Positions 16,526 through 26,051 of a stretch of 64,000 nt of DNA are shown here, piece after piece (the stretch's first letter is position 1; each line of letters begins with the position of its first letter). Under the pieces are notes generated by a model. That model had not been told where the DNA came from. It was given only the letters and a program-made list of their open reading frames with translations, and did not search any database. Position numbers and translations under genes: made by a program. Source of the DNA: Geomesophilobacter sediminis (GTDB lineage Bacteria > Desulfobacterota > Desulfuromonadia > Geobacterales > Geobacteraceae); NCBI RefSeq assembly GCF_016458275.1, contig NZ_JAEMHM010000002.1, positions 312,001 to 376,000 of the forward strand, read 5' to 3'.

Positions 16526-16768
16526 ATGGCACTTATGGAAACACTCACTCAGGTATTCCGGCTGGTTTTTGATGACACCACCCTCCACATCCATCCCGAG
16601 ACGACCGCCAACGACATCGACGGCTGGGACTCGCTCACCCACATCAACCTGATCACGGCGATCGAGGCCGAGTTCCGGATCCGCTTCACCCAGACCGAAC
16701 TGCTTGCTGCCAAAAATGTCGCCGACCTGCTCGCCACCATCGAGAGCAAACTCGCTCCGTCGGCGTGA
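16526..16768 (+). CDS. Acyl carrier protein 2
   Basis: The 80-residue protein has GWDSLTHINL with Ser36 for phosphopantetheine. It is clearly paralogous to the ACP at 13241, with the same length, the same FDD-T-x-IHPE-T helix-1 text and the same Ser position. AGGAGAATCGACC precedes the ATG. It follows the FemAB-like gene on the same strand. Two nearly equivalent ACPs on either side of one ligase imply either two activated substrates or separate donor and acceptor carriers. Confidence 0.9.
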   Translation: MALMETLTQVFRLVFDDTTLHIHPETTANDIDGWDSLTHINLITAIEAEFRIRFTQTELLAAKNVADLLATIESKLAPSA

Positions 16769-16864
16769 TCGGACCTCCAAGTTAGGGATTTTCTTGACCT
16801 GCGGATTGTCTTAACCTGAACCCCCTAATTAAATACCGGCTTCGGCCTTTGCGGTACCCCCGCG

Positions 16865-16908
16865 ATCCACCGCGCAGGAAAACTGCCGGGGGATCTTTTT
16901 GTGCGTTT
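16865..16908 (+). terminator. Terminator after acyl carrier protein 2
   Basis: A CCCCCG stem arm is matched by CGGGGG with a loop of about 20 bases and is followed by ATCTTTTTG. It separates the ACP gene from the tviB transcript. Confidence 0.6.
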
Positions 16909-17060
16909 TTTCAGCCTGTTATTGCCTTGGAGGGGGAAGTTGGTGTATTGTGACGCCTGCTTATTTAAAGTGATTCAGCAGGATGCCGATACGTTTGACA
17001 TGATTCATGAGCTGTTTGCCGGTTCTCGCAGGGCCGGAACTTAACTAACGGAGGGAAGAT

Positions 17061-18347
17061 ATGGTTTCAAAGCGCGTTATCTCCGTCATCGGACTCGGCT
17101 ATGTCGGGCTGCCGGTGGCGGTTGCTTTTGGAAAGGTGCGCCGCACCGTAGGTTTTGACATCAACGCCACCCGGATCGCGGAACTCAAGGATGGCCACGA
17201 CCGGACCGGCGAGGTCGCCCGCGAGGATCTGCTGAGCGCCGATATCCTCTTTACCAACAGCATCGATGAGCTCAAACGCGCCGATTTCCATATCGTCGCC
17301 GTTCCCACCCCGATCGACGACGCCAACCAGCCGGACCTCACCCTCATGTACCGCGCCTCCGAAACCGTCGGCAAGGCGCTCAAAAAGGGGGACATCGTCG
17401 TCTACGAGTCGACCGTTTACCCCGGCGTGACCGAGGAGGAGTGCCTCCCGATCCTGGAGAAGGTCTCCGGTCTCAAGGGCGGGGTCGATTTCACCGTCGG
17501 CTACAGCCCGGAACGGATCAACCCCGGCGACAAGGAGCACACCTTCACCAAGATCAAGAAGGTCGTCTCCGGCCAGGACGATGAGACCCTGGAGATCGTC
17601 GCCGACGTCTACTCCTCGGTGGTCACCGCCGGGGTGCATCGCGCGCCGAGCATCAAGGTGGCCGAGGCGGCGAAGGTCATCGAGAACACCCAGCGTGACC
17701 TCAACATCGCGCTCATGAACGAGCTTGCCCTCATTTTCGACCGGATGGGTATCGACACCAGCGCCGTCCTCACGGCGGCCGGCACCAAGTGGAACTTCCT
17801 CAAATTCACCCCCGGGCTCGTCGGCGGACACTGCATCGGGGTCGATCCCTACTACCTCACCCACAAGGCGGAGAAGCTCGGCTACATCCCGCAGGTGATC
17901 CTCGCCGGAAGGCGGATCAACGACGGCATGGGGAAATTCGTCGCCCAGCGCGCGGTAAAGGAGATCATCCATTCCGGGCATCAGGTGCTCGGCTGCCGGG
18001 TAACCGTCTTGGGGCTCACCTTCAAGGAGGACTGCCCGGATCTGCGCAACTCCAAGGTCATCGACATCATCAACGAGCTTTTGGACTACGGAATCGAGGT
18101 TCAGGTCTGCGACCCGCTGGCCGATGCCAATGAGGCGCGCCACGAGTACGGGATCGACCTCGTTCCGCAAAAGGACCTGAAGCCGGCGGTTGCGGTGATC
18201 GCCGCGGTGGCTCATGCGCAGTACCGCCGGATGTCGCCGGGCGAATTGACCGCGTTGATGACCGAACGGCCGGTTCTCGTCGACGTGAAGGGCGTTTACG
18301 ACCGGGATGCGCTGCAGGGGCACGGCATCCGTGTCTGGAACCTGTAA
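17061..18347 (+). CDS. tviB: TviB-type UDP-sugar 6-dehydrogenase
   Basis: The 428-residue protein has the UDP-glucose/GlcNAc dehydrogenase architecture: an N-terminal Rossmann motif ([19 protein letters not shown], with FDIN as the NAD ribose binder), central [11 protein letters not shown] and SPERINPGD, the catalytic Cys258 in [11 protein letters not shown], and a C-terminal UDP-binding domain ([19 protein letters not shown]). The [12 protein letters not shown] and [13 protein letters not shown] texts match the TviB/WbpO/WbpA group, which oxidises UDP-N-acetylhexosamines to uronic acids, rather than UDP-glucose dehydrogenases. The epimerase gene begins one base after its stop, so the two work in sequence to make an acidic amino-sugar donor. 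GGAGGGAAGAT precedes the ATG. Confidence 0.9.
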   Translation: MVSKRVISVIGLGYVGLPVAVAFGKVRRTVGFDINATRIAELKDGHDRTGEVAREDLLSADILFTNSIDELKRADFHIVAVPTPIDDANQPDLTLMYRASETVGKALKKGDIVVYESTVYPGVTEEECLPILEKVSGLKGGVDFTVGYSPERINPGDKEHTFTKIKKVVSGQDDETLEIVADVYSSVVTAGVHRAPSIKVAEAAKVIENTQRDLNIALMNELALIFDRMGIDTSAVLTAAGTKWNFLKFTPGLVGGHCIGVDPYYLTHKAEKLGYIPQVILAGRRINDGMGKFVAQRAVKEIIHSGHQVLGCRVTVLGLTFKEDCPDLRNSKVIDIINELLDYGIEVQVCDPLADANEARHEYGIDLVPQKDLKPAVAVIAAVAHAQYRRMSPGELTALMTERPVLVDVKGVYDRDALQGHGIRVWNL

Positions 18348-18348
18348 C

Positions 18349-19386
18349 ATGGCCGGTCATATCGACGCAATCAAGGAGAACCTGGTCCGGGAGCCGCGCA
18401 CCTGGCTCGTTACCGGCGTCGCCGGGTTCATCGGCTCCAACCTGCTTGAGGCGCTCCTCGAGCTGGACCAGCGGGTGGTCGGGCTGGACAACTTCTCCAC
18501 CGGGAAACCGGAAAACCTGGCCGAGGTTGCCGCGACGGTGACCCCCGAGCGCTGGGCGCGCTTTGCCTTTGTCGAGGGGGACATCCGGAACCTGGAGACC
18601 TGCCGCACGGTCTGCTCCGGTGCCGATTTCGTGCTGCACGAGGCTGCGCTCGGATCGGTCCCCCGTTCGCTGGAGGACCCGATCCGCAGCAACGACAGCA
18701 ACGTCACCGGCTTTTTGAACCTGCTGGTTGCCGCCCGCGATGCCGGGGTGAAGCGTTTTGTCTACGCCGCGAGCAGCTCCACCTACGGCGACCATCCCGG
18801 CCTGCCCAAGGTGGAGGACCGGATCGGCAAGCCGCTCTCCCCCTATGCGGTGACCAAGTACGTGAACGAACTCTACGCCGAGGTCTTCGCCTCGGCCTAC
18901 GGGATGCAGAACGTGGGACTGCGGTACTTCAACGTCTTCGGCCCGCGCCAGGATCCCGACGGCGCCTATGCGGCGGTCATTCCGCGCTGGATCAAGGCGC
19001 TGATCACCGGCGTGCCGGTCCGCATCAACGGGACCGGCGAGACCAGCCGGGACTTCTGTTACGTCCAAAACGTGGTCCAGATGAATCTCCTGGCGGCAAC
19101 CACGGCCGATCCGGCAGCGGTGAACCAGGTGTACAACGTGGCGGTGAACGCCCGGACCTCGCTCAATGAGCTCTACGACCTGCTGTGCGGGAAGCTGACG
19201 CCGCATTTCCCCGCCCTTCGGGGGCGCCGCCCCGAGTACGGCGACTTCCGCAAGGGGGACGTCCTGCATTCCCAGGCGGACATTTCCAAGGCGGCACGGC
19301 TGCTCGGCTATCAGCCGACGCATACCATCGATCAGGGACTGGACCAGGCGCTGCAATGGTACATCAACGCCCTGGGCGGGAAGTAA
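18349..19386 (+). CDS. tviC: TviC-type NAD-dependent UDP-sugar 4-epimerase
   Basis: The 345-residue extended short-chain dehydrogenase has the nucleotide motif [30 protein letters not shown] with the catalytic Ser, and [14 protein letters not shown] with the YxxxK pair. [23 protein letters not shown] is the substrate region typical of WbpP/TviC UDP-GlcNAc(A) 4-epimerases. The chosen ATG lies one base after the tviB stop. A further in-frame start inside tviB is less likely. Together with TviB it would provide UDP-GalNAc/GalNAcA-type donors for the polysaccharide. Confidence 0.88.
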   Translation: MAGHIDAIKENLVREPRTWLVTGVAGFIGSNLLEALLELDQRVVGLDNFSTGKPENLAEVAATVTPERWARFAFVEGDIRNLETCRTVCSGADFVLHEAALGSVPRSLEDPIRSNDSNVTGFLNLLVAARDAGVKRFVYAASSSTYGDHPGLPKVEDRIGKPLSPYAVTKYVNELYAEVFASAYGMQNVGLRYFNVFGPRQDPDGAYAAVIPRWIKALITGVPVRINGTGETSRDFCYVQNVVQMNLLAATTADPAAVNQVYNVAVNARTSLNELYDLLCGKLTPHFPALRGRRPEYGDFRKGDVLHSQADISKAARLLGYQPTHTIDQGLDQALQWYINALGGK

Positions 19387-19399
19387 CGGAGAAACGTCA

Positions 19400-21463
19400 T
19401 TGGTAGTTACGCTGATTTCCATCATCGTGCTTTTGGCCTTCTCGGTCCAGGCGGTGCTGCGCAAACGCAACCACACGGGGCTCTACCTTACCGCGCCGCT
19501 GTTCATGACCGCGCTGCTCGAACTCTTCGACCTCTGTGCCCTCACCGGGGTCGTTCCTTCCGTCCCCTGGAAGAATTTGAGCGGCGTCGTCGAGGGGGTC
19601 CTCCCGCACCTGTGGCTGGTCTGCAGCCTCACCTACGCCCGGGCCGAGGCTCCCGGCGGGCTCGGCTGGCGCCTCAAGGGGTTCATCGGGGCGGCCTCGC
19701 TCCTTTGCCTGGTGCCGCTGCTCTTTCCGGCGGGAGCCATCTATTACGCCCCCGATTTTCCGGCGGAACGGCTGCTGTTTCTCTCCAACGTAGGCTTCAT
19801 CTATTACGTGGTGATCATGGTGATCCTGGTCGCCGCGCTGATCAACCTCGAGCACACCCTGACCTACGCGGGGCCCGAGGCGCTCTGGCGTGTCAAGCTC
19901 GATCTCGTCGCTTTGGGCAGCATGCTCGCGGTGATGATCTTCTATTACAGCCACGCCCTGCTGTACCGCACCATCAACATGGAATACGTGCCGCTGCGCT
20001 CGGTCATGTTCGTCGTGGCGGTGGGGATGATGACCTACTCCCGGACCCACTGGAGGGGAGGGGCCCGTATCACCGTTTCGCGTACCGTGGCGTACCGTTC
20101 GGTGACCTTTGCCGTGGTCGCGCTTTACCTCATCCTGCTCGGGGGACTCGGCGAGGGGATGCGGCACTTCGGGCCGCTCTTTCCGAGGGTGGTTACCGTC
20201 TCGCTTGCTTTCCTGCTCGGGATGGGGCTCTTGATGGTGCTCCTTTCCCCCCGGGTCATGCGGGAGGTAAAGGTTTACCTGCACAAGAACTTCTACCAGA
20301 GCAAGTTCGACTACCGGGCTCAATGGCTGAGCCTCACCGAGCGGCTCGCCACCTTTGACAGCGAAAACGACCTCATGAAAAAGGTGCTCGTGGCCTACTG
20401 CGACACCTTCGGCGTCAAGGGGGGAGGGCTCTTCCTGCACCAGCCCGGCTGTGGCTGGTATTGCGCCACGTCGGTTCGCGAGATGGAATCGGTGCACGAG
20501 ATCCTGCCCGAGGACAACCTGCTGGTCGCCTACCTTAAGGACCGGCGCTGGGTCTTTTTCCGCCAGGACGATAATCCCGCGATTCTGGCCGAAAGCGGGG
20601 AGTTTCTCGACCGGCACCGGATCTCCTTCGTGATCCCGCTTTTTGCCGCCGACTCGTTCATCGGATTCATCGTCTTGGGGGAACTGGTGGCCCCGGACGA
20701 ATCGTTCCGTTACGAGGATTTCGACCTGATGAAGACGATGGCCCGGCAGGCGTCGCTCGCCATCCAGCACCAGCACCTCTCCCAGGAGCTGACCCAGGCA
20801 AAATCCCTGGAGGCGGTGGGAAACCTCGCCACCTTCGTGGTGCACGACCTGAAAAATCAGCTGGCGACGGTCTCCCTGATCGTGGAGAACGCCCGCCAGC
20901 ACATCCACAACCCCGAGTTCCAGCAGGACCTGCTGGTCTCGTTGGGAAACACCGTGGAAAAGATGCAGCGCCTGATCGGCAGGCTCAGAAACCTCGGCGA
21001 GAGCGAGTTCTTCGCCCTCAAGTCGGTCGACCTTCTGGAGCTCTGCCGCAAGTGCGCCAAGGTGATGGGGGAGGGGGTCGCCGTCAACGGCACCTCCCAG
21101 TTCGTTCCGGTGGACGAGGGTGAGATCCAGAAAGTGGTGCTGAACCTGATCATTAACGGCATCGAGGCTTCCCAGGGGGCACGTGATGTGCAAGTTGAAG
21201 TCGGGTTCCAGAAGGCCCCCTTCATCCGGGTCTCCGACCACGGGTGCGGCATGTCTCCCGCTTTTTTGCGCACCCAGCTCTTCATGCCGTTTCAGACCAC
21301 CAAGAAAAAAGGTCTCGGGATCGGACTGTACCAGTGCCGCCAGATTGTCGAGGCGCACGGTGGCCGGATCGAGGTGAAAAGCGTGGAAGGGAAGGGGTCC
21401 GACTTCACCATCTGGTTTCCCCCGCCCGAGCCCGGCGCCGCTGGGCTTGCGGCAGTAGCCTAG
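19400..21463 (+). CDS. prsK: PrsK, PEP-CTERM system membrane histidine kinase
   Basis: The 687-residue kinase starts at TTG with GGAG 8-10 bases upstream; no in-frame ATG fits. Residues 1-280 form about eight membrane helices (ISIIVLLAFSVQAVL, VIMVILVAALINL and others). Residues 310-450 form a GAF-like domain. The phosphoacceptor is His482 in FVVHDLKNQL. The HATPase has NLIINGIEAS (N box), DHGCGM (about 612) and KKGLGIGLYQCRQI. This is the PrsK architecture found beside exosortase A systems. It is 13 bases after tviC and 10 before prsR, so all three are probably co-transcribed. The signal is unknown; the large membrane sensor points to an envelope cue. Confidence 0.92.
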   Translation: MVVTLISIIVLLAFSVQAVLRKRNHTGLYLTAPLFMTALLELFDLCALTGVVPSVPWKNLSGVVEGVLPHLWLVCSLTYARAEAPGGLGWRLKGFIGAASLLCLVPLLFPAGAIYYAPDFPAERLLFLSNVGFIYYVVIMVILVAALINLEHTLTYAGPEALWRVKLDLVALGSMLAVMIFYYSHALLYRTINMEYVPLRSVMFVVAVGMMTYSRTHWRGGARITVSRTVAYRSVTFAVVALYLILLGGLGEGMRHFGPLFPRVVTVSLAFLLGMGLLMVLLSPRVMREVKVYLHKNFYQSKFDYRAQWLSLTERLATFDSENDLMKKVLVAYCDTFGVKGGGLFLHQPGCGWYCATSVREMESVHEILPEDNLLVAYLKDRRWVFFRQDDNPAILAESGEFLDRHRISFVIPLFAADSFIGFIVLGELVAPDESFRYEDFDLMKTMARQASLAIQHQHLSQELTQAKSLEAVGNLATFVVHDLKNQLATVSLIVENARQHIHNPEFQQDLLVSLGNTVEKMQRLIGRLRNLGESEFFALKSVDLLELCRKCAKVMGEGVAVNGTSQFVPVDEGEIQKVVLNLIINGIEASQGARDVQVEVGFQKAPFIRVSDHGCGMSPAFLRTQLFMPFQTTKKKGLGIGLYQCRQIVEAHGGRIEVKSVEGKGSDFTIWFPPPEPGAAGLAAVA

Positions 21464-21473
21464 GAGGATTTTC

Positions 21474-22844
21474 GTGAACAGACTGCTCATAGTAGACGAC
21501 GACCAGGACATCCGGCAGCAGCTCAAATGGGGGCTGGGGCAGGATTTCACCCTCCATCTTGCCGGCGACGCCGATGAGGCGATCCATCTTTTCCGCAACG
21601 AGAAGCCGTCGGTGGTGGTGCTCGACCTCGGCCTTCCCCCGCAGGTCGAAACCTCCGAGGTGGGATTCCAGCTTCTGGAACAGATGCTCGAGATCGAGCC
21701 GCTGACCAAGGTGATCATGCTCACCGGCAACAACGAGCGGGAAAACGCCCTGCGCGCCCTGCGCATGGGAGCCTGCGACTTCTATGCAAAGCCTCCGGTC
21801 CTGAGCGAACTGAAAGTGATCATCTCGCGGGCCTTCCACCTGGCCGAGATCGACCGGCAGAACCGGAGCCTGCAGCAGGAGGGGGAGGCGCCGGAAGAGA
21901 CCTGGGGGATGATCGGGAACTCCCCGGAAATGCGCGAGGTTTTCGCCACCATCCGGAAGGTGGCCGCATCCAACGCGCCGGTTTTGATCACCGGGGAAAG
22001 CGGCACCGGGAAGGAACTCGTGGCCGGTGCGGTCCACCAGGCGAGTCTGCGGCGCAAGGGGCCGTTCGTGCCGATCAACTGCGGTGCGATCCCGGAGAAC
22101 CTCCTGGAATCTGAGCTGTTCGGCCATGAGCGGGGTGCCTTTACCGGCGCCCATGCCGCCGTCTCCGGTAAACTATCCCTCGCCCACAAGGGGACCCTTT
22201 TCCTGGACGAGATCGGCGAGTTGCCGGTCAATCTGCAGGTGAAGCTCCTCCGTTTCCTGCAGGAGGGGACCGTCCAGCGGGTCGGCGGGCGGGATGTGAT
22301 TTCCATCGATGCCCGTACCACCTGCGCCACCAACGTCGACATCCCCAAGGCGATCCAGGAGGGGAGGTTCCGGGAGGATCTCTACTACCGGATCGGTGTG
22401 ATCAACATCAAGCTGCCACCGCTTCGGGAGCGCGGGGACGACGTCCTGCACATTGCCGACAATTTCATCCGGCACTACGCCCGGGAGAACAACAAGAAAA
22501 ACGTCCGGTTCTCTCCGGCCGGTCTGAACTTCCTCAAGAAGCATCCCTGGCCCGGCAACGTCCGGGAACTGCGCAATCGGGTGCAACGGGCGGTGATCAT
22601 GTGCGAGGGGACGACCATCGGGCCGCTGGATCTGGGCTGTGACGCGCTGCCGGCCGAGGCGCCCGAACCGCAAAAGCTGAAGCTCTCGCTGCGCGAGGCG
22701 CGCGAGAATGTGGAGCGGGAGATGATCAAGGCCGCCATCGAGCGGCAATCGGGGAACATCCTGAAGGCGGCCGAGGAGTTGGGCGTGAGCCGTCCGACGC
22801 TCTACGACCTGATGAAGAAGCTTTCCATTAACCCGAACGGGTAG
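21474..22844 (+). CDS. prsR: PrsR, PEP-CTERM system sigma-54 response regulator
   Basis: The 456-residue NtrC-type activator has a receiver domain with phosphoacceptor Asp51 (VVVLDLGLP), an AAA+ domain with Walker A GESGTGKE (about 173-180), and the sigma-54-contacting GAFTGA loop (about 221-226). The arginine-finger region is REDLYYRIGVI and a Fis-type helix-turn-helix closes the protein (NILKAAEELGVSRPTLYDLMKKL). GTG start, with AGGAGG 7 bases before. As partner of PrsK it should activate -24/-12 promoters of PEP-CTERM genes. Two such promoters with shared upstream 17-bp boxes occur in this window (23182 and 33636), the first only about 340 bases downstream. Confidence 0.94.
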   Translation: MNRLLIVDDDQDIRQQLKWGLGQDFTLHLAGDADEAIHLFRNEKPSVVVLDLGLPPQVETSEVGFQLLEQMLEIEPLTKVIMLTGNNERENALRALRMGACDFYAKPPVLSELKVIISRAFHLAEIDRQNRSLQQEGEAPEETWGMIGNSPEMREVFATIRKVAASNAPVLITGESGTGKELVAGAVHQASLRRKGPFVPINCGAIPENLLESELFGHERGAFTGAHAAVSGKLSLAHKGTLFLDEIGELPVNLQVKLLRFLQEGTVQRVGGRDVISIDARTTCATNVDIPKAIQEGRFREDLYYRIGVINIKLPPLRERGDDVLHIADNFIRHYARENNKKNVRFSPAGLNFLKKHPWPGNVRELRNRVQRAVIMCEGTTIGPLDLGCDALPAEAPEPQKLKLSLREARENVEREMIKAAIERQSGNILKAAEELGVSRPTLYDLMKKLSINPNG

Positions 22845-22933
22845 TGCAACCAAGGTAAAGGGAGGCCGCAGCGGCTCTTCTTTTTTGCCCGATGCATTAA
22901 GCACAACGATTTGGACGGTACGATAGGTATCCT

Positions 22934-22963
22934 GAAAAGGGGAGCAGTTCTGCTCCCCTTTTC
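22934..22963. terminator. Strong bidirectional terminator after prsR
   Basis: GAAAAGGGGAGCA pairs with TGCTCCCCTTTTC across a short GTTC loop, giving T-rich ends on both strands. A second weaker GCCG/CGGC hairpin with TCTTCTTTTTT lies at about 22874-22893. Together they insulate prsR from the following sigma-54-dependent gene. Confidence 0.85.
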
Positions 22964-23016
22964 CTATCAAAACGGGTAGGTTGTGGTGTTCTGACCTGTG
23001 GGTGGATCTTGGTGTC

Positions 23017-23033
23017 TGTAAGAATTTTCGACA
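23017..23033 (+). promoter_or_regulatory. Candidate PrsR box, distal
   Basis: TGTAAGAATTTTCGACA, an imperfect dyad with TGT and ACA ends, lies about 185 bases before the predicted start of the sigma-54 promoter. It is 15/17 identical to the proximal box and 14/17 to the box at 33715. Confidence 0.6.
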
Positions 23034-23113
23034 TGTCTGAGATCCTTCCCGCCGGCAAACGAACTTAAAACCCTAAAATTCAAGGCTATTGGCGGATTGG
23101 AGTTTGCATTAAC

Positions 23114-23130
23114 TGTCAGGATTTTCGACA
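23114..23130 (+). promoter_or_regulatory. Candidate PrsR box, proximal
   Basis: TGTCAGGATTTTCGACA shares 15 of 17 positions with the copy 97 bases upstream. Its centre is about 87 bases before the predicted transcription start, a typical enhancer distance for NtrC-type activators. Confidence 0.65.
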
Positions 23131-23181
23131 TTCATTATTTTACCCATAATCTCTTTCTCGTGATTACACGTAGTTGCGTGC

Positions 23182-23198
23182 TTGGCACCTTCCTTGCT
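23182..23198 (+). promoter_or_regulatory. Sigma-54 (-24/-12) promoter of the PEP-CTERM gene
   Basis: TTGGCACCTTCCTTGCT fits the TGGCAC-N5-TTGCW consensus, with GG and GC separated by exactly 10 bases. The predicted start is near 23209, 33 bases before the ATG. It lies just downstream of prsR, whose product is a sigma-54 activator. Confidence 0.87.
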
Positions 23199-23241
23199 GG
23201 TCGTGGGTACCCGATGCATTTTTTGTTGATAAGGAGTGGCG

Positions 23242-23931
23242 ATGAAAACGATAAAAAGCTTGATCCTGGGAGCCCTCCTTATGGGCGCCACCTCAGCCCA
23301 TGCACTTAGCCTCGATTACAATACGGTTATCTCAGGGGCGATACCGGACGGGACGCTACCTTGGTTGACCGCCACCTTTTCGGATGTGACCCAAAAGGTG
23401 AATGGCGTTAATACCAACGGCGTACTCATGGTGTTACGAGCACCAGGGCTCACCGGGTCCTCCGATTTCGTGACGGAATGGGATTTCAACTCGAAACTGA
23501 GTACCCTGGCCGGATTGCAGCATGTCGACACCCTGACCGGAACCCAGTTGAAAAGCTTTGCTGCCGGCAGCGATATCGTTCATGGCGGTACAGGGGCTCT
23601 GTTTGACATGGACTTCATCTTCTGCTCATCGGCTTCCCAATCGAAGCGTTTCGACGGTGGCGATATCGCCTCGGTCTTCCTGTATGGGGTGAACGGGCTC
23701 ACCGCCGACAGCTTCAACGCGTACAGTGACCCGATCGACAAGGCCTATCTTTCGGAGGCACACATCCAGGGGATTACCAACCTTACCGGTAGTTCAACCT
23801 GGGTCATCCCCGGTGAAGACAATGGCAGCGGTGGCGGCGGTGGGACCCCGGTAGTTCCCGAGCCGGGTACGGCACTACTGCTCGGTGCTGGCATGGCTGG
23901 ACTCGCCTTGTACCGCCGGACGAGAAAGTAA
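23242..23931 (+). CDS. PEP-CTERM sorted surface protein
   Basis: The 229-residue protein has an N-terminal signal peptide (MKTIKSLILGALLMGATSAHA). It ends in a classic tripartite PEP-CTERM signal: VPEPGTALLL, a hydrophobic GAGMAGLALY helix, and a basic RRTRK tail. A Gly-rich linker (NGSGGGGGTPV) precedes it. The body resembles no catalytic family that I recognise. It should be a substrate of the XrtA exosortase at 8647 and be released or attached to the extracellular matrix. AAGGAG sits 5 bases before the ATG. Its own sigma-54 promoter and PrsR boxes make it the likely primary target of PrsK/PrsR. Confidence 0.9.
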   Translation: MKTIKSLILGALLMGATSAHALSLDYNTVISGAIPDGTLPWLTATFSDVTQKVNGVNTNGVLMVLRAPGLTGSSDFVTEWDFNSKLSTLAGLQHVDTLTGTQLKSFAAGSDIVHGGTGALFDMDFIFCSSASQSKRFDGGDIASVFLYGVNGLTADSFNAYSDPIDKAYLSEAHIQGITNLTGSSTWVIPGEDNGSGGGGGTPVVPEPGTALLLGAGMAGLALYRRTRK

Positions 23932-23947
23932 AACAGAGCAATAAGCA

Positions 23948-23984
23948 GCAAAGAGGGGGAGCACGACGTGCTCCCCCTCTTTGC
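23948..23984. terminator. Strong terminator after the PEP-CTERM gene
   Basis: A perfect 17-bp stem (GCAAAGAGGGGGAGCAC and its complement) closes on a GAC loop. The tail is mixed (TTTGCA). Confidence 0.8.
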
Positions 23985-24159
23985 TTTGCACCCGGAAGGG
24001 CGCATGGCGCATCTCAGAAGCTATCCCGAAACTCCTACCGGTGGCACGGTAATGTCCGGGGATTTTCCTTTCGGGTGCGGTGGCTCGATGCCGCTGGCAG
24101 GTTCGGGATTGGCGCCCTCTGCCGCGGGTGTCGGAAAAATTTTCACCAACGCTGAAACC

Positions 24160-24188
24160 AGAAAGGGGAGCTCAAAGCTCCCCTTTCT
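24160..24188 (-). terminator. Terminator after the subtilase gene
   Basis: AGAAAGGGGAGCT and AGCTCCCCTTTCT form a 13-bp stem with a CAA loop. It lies downstream of the minus-strand protease stop at 24241. The adjoining stretch 23985-24160 holds nothing that I recognise. Confidence 0.75.
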
Positions 24189-24240
24189 GCTTATGTGTTC
24201 AGGTTGTGGCTGACCGGCCCTTGCGGCCGGACTGCGGTTG

Positions 24241-26016
24241 CTAACGGTTTACCGCGATCGAGGTGCTTCCCTGGTTACCTGCGGCATCGTAGGCGATTAT
24301 CTGGAGGGTATGCGGGCCGGTGGCAACTTTCTGCAGGTTCCAGTTATAGTTCAAGGCATTGGAGGTGGAAGTGCTCTTGAGGACACCGTCGATGTAAAGC
24401 TCCATTCGGGTCACGCCCACGTTGTCGCTGCTGCTGGATTTAACCACGGTCGACTTGAGTCCGGAGAGGGATGATCCATTGCCGGGGGAGGTAAACCAAG
24501 CCGTAGGCGCCGCCAAATCCTGCCCGTTGCTGACGTTTACCGTGATGGTACTGGTGCCGATATTTCCGGCAGCGTCATATCCCATCGCTTCCAGGGTGTG
24601 GCTCCCGTTGGTCAGCTGGGTGGTATCGATGAGATAGGTGTACGGACTTGAGGTGTCGGTTCCCACGAGGTTGCCGTCGCTGTAGAGCTCCACCTTGGTG
24701 ACCCCGACGTCGTCAGTGGCCGAAACAGTCACCGTGGCCGAACCGGACAGGGACGCCCCGGTCAAGGGTGAGCCGAAGGAGACGGTCGGTGCATTGGTAT
24801 CGGTATGCGGAACGTAGGTCTGGGCTGCCGATAAGGTTTTCGCTAGGTTGATCCTTCCGTAGCCGAAGGACTGGTCAAAGCCGGGGGTCCCGAGGTCATC
24901 GGCGTTCTGGATCAAAAGCGCCTTCACGTCCTGATTGCTGAGGGCTGGATTGACCGAAAGGGCCAGGGCCGCTGCACCCGCGGCCAGCGGGGATGAAAAC
25001 GAGGTTCCCTGCCAAGCACCGTAGCCACCGCCGTTGTTGGTGGTGTAAATGTACGAACCCGGGGCGGAAAGGGTGATCCAGGAACCATAATTGGAAAAGC
25101 TGGAGAGATTATCGTTCTGGTCGGTCGAGGAGACGGCGATTGCATTGGTGCAGGCAGCAGGGTAGTAGGGGGTGGAGGTGCTGTTGTTCATGGCACTCAC
25201 GAAGACGAGTGCCCCCTTGTTCCAGGCATAATTTACCGCGTTTTGCAGCGTGGAGGAGGCGCTGGAGCCGCCGATGCTGACGTTGATGATTCTGACTCCA
25301 TGATCTACTGCGAACGTGATGCCGTTGGCGATGTTGCTGTAACTGGCGCTGTCGTTGGCGTCGAGCACGACGATGGGCATGATCGGGTTCTGCCAGGCCA
25401 CACCTGCGACGCCGATCCCGTTGTTACCGGTTGCGGCCGCGGTTCCGGCGACCGCCGTTCCGTGCCCCAGGACGTCGTGGGTGTCGGTAGTGCTGTTCAG
25501 GAAGTTGTACCCGGTGATGAGCCTGCTGGAAAGGTCGGGATGGGTCGGATCGACCCCCGAATCTACGATAGCGATCGGGACCGAGGCCGAGCCGGTAGTG
25601 ATATCCCAACCGGTGGGAGCGGAGATCTTCGGCAGGTGCCACTGAGAAGGGTAGGAAAGGTCGTTGGGAACGCCGCCGCCGCTGGCCAGGAAGTTTTCTT
25701 CCACGAATTTCACGTGCGTGTTCTTCGCAAGTGCGCTCTTAATCTGTGCCAAAGCCTGGGGAGGAACCTTGATTCTCTTCACGTGGATGGCGTTGATGTC
25801 TTCCACCACCGTGGCTCCATGGCCGCGAACGACATTTTCGGCATCCGCCTGGGAGACGCCGCCCACGAACTGAACCAGGAGCTCGTCCTCGAGGTAATCT
25901 GCTTTGGCCGAGGGGGGCGCTGCGGAGGCTGCGTTTGCGCCGAGGCCGATGGCAATGAGGGTGAAGGTTGCTGCGGCGAGGGATGCGAGGTTTGGTTTGC
26001 GGGTTGAAAAGGTCAC
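24241..26016 (-). CDS. Secreted subtilisin-like serine protease (S8) with two Ig-like domains
   Basis: The 591-residue product starts at GTG 26016 with GGAGGTGGACCC just before; upstream in-frame codons fall inside the riboswitch. A signal peptide (FTLIAIGLGANAASA) leads to an I9-type propeptide (DELLVQFVGGVSQADAENVV). The catalytic domain has Asp in AIVDSGVDPTHPD (about 150), His in LGHGTAVAGT (about 185) and Ser in GTSFSSPLAAG (about 338), a complete triad. Two Ig-like repeats follow (TNAPTVSFGSPLTGASL and DLAAPTAWFTSPGNGSSL), each with VGVT(K/R)(V/M)ELY. No anchor is visible. Expression is probably controlled by the cyclic-dinucleotide riboswitch in its leader, so proteolysis at the surface may be tied to biofilm state. 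Confidence 0.92.
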   Translation of the reverse strand: MTFSTRKPNLASLAAATFTLIAIGLGANAASAAPPSAKADYLEDELLVQFVGGVSQADAENVVRGHGATVVEDINAIHVKRIKVPPQALAQIKSALAKNTHVKFVEENFLASGGGVPNDLSYPSQWHLPKISAPTGWDITTGSASVPIAIVDSGVDPTHPDLSSRLITGYNFLNSTTDTHDVLGHGTAVAGTAAATGNNGIGVAGVAWQNPIMPIVVLDANDSASYSNIANGITFAVDHGVRIINVSIGGSSASSTLQNAVNYAWNKGALVFVSAMNNSTSTPYYPAACTNAIAVSSTDQNDNLSSFSNYGSWITLSAPGSYIYTTNNGGGYGAWQGTSFSSPLAAGAAALALSVNPALSNQDVKALLIQNADDLGTPGFDQSFGYGRINLAKTLSAAQTYVPHTDTNAPTVSFGSPLTGASLSGSATVTVSATDDVGVTKVELYSDGNLVGTDTSSPYTYLIDTTQLTNGSHTLEAMGYDAAGNIGTSTITVNVSNGQDLAAPTAWFTSPGNGSSLSGLKSTVVKSSSSDNVGVTRMELYIDGVLKSTSTSNALNYNWNLQKVATGPHTLQIIAYDAAGNQGSTSIAVNR

Positions 26017-26051
26017 GGGTCCACCTCCGAAATCTTGTTTCCGGCCAATAA

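Noticed and set aside
19397-21766. A 789-codon open frame on the minus strand across prsK and prsR
   Set aside because: Antisense to two clearly recognised regulators. High His/Arg/Gly/Glu composition and lack of domains mark it as a shadow frame.
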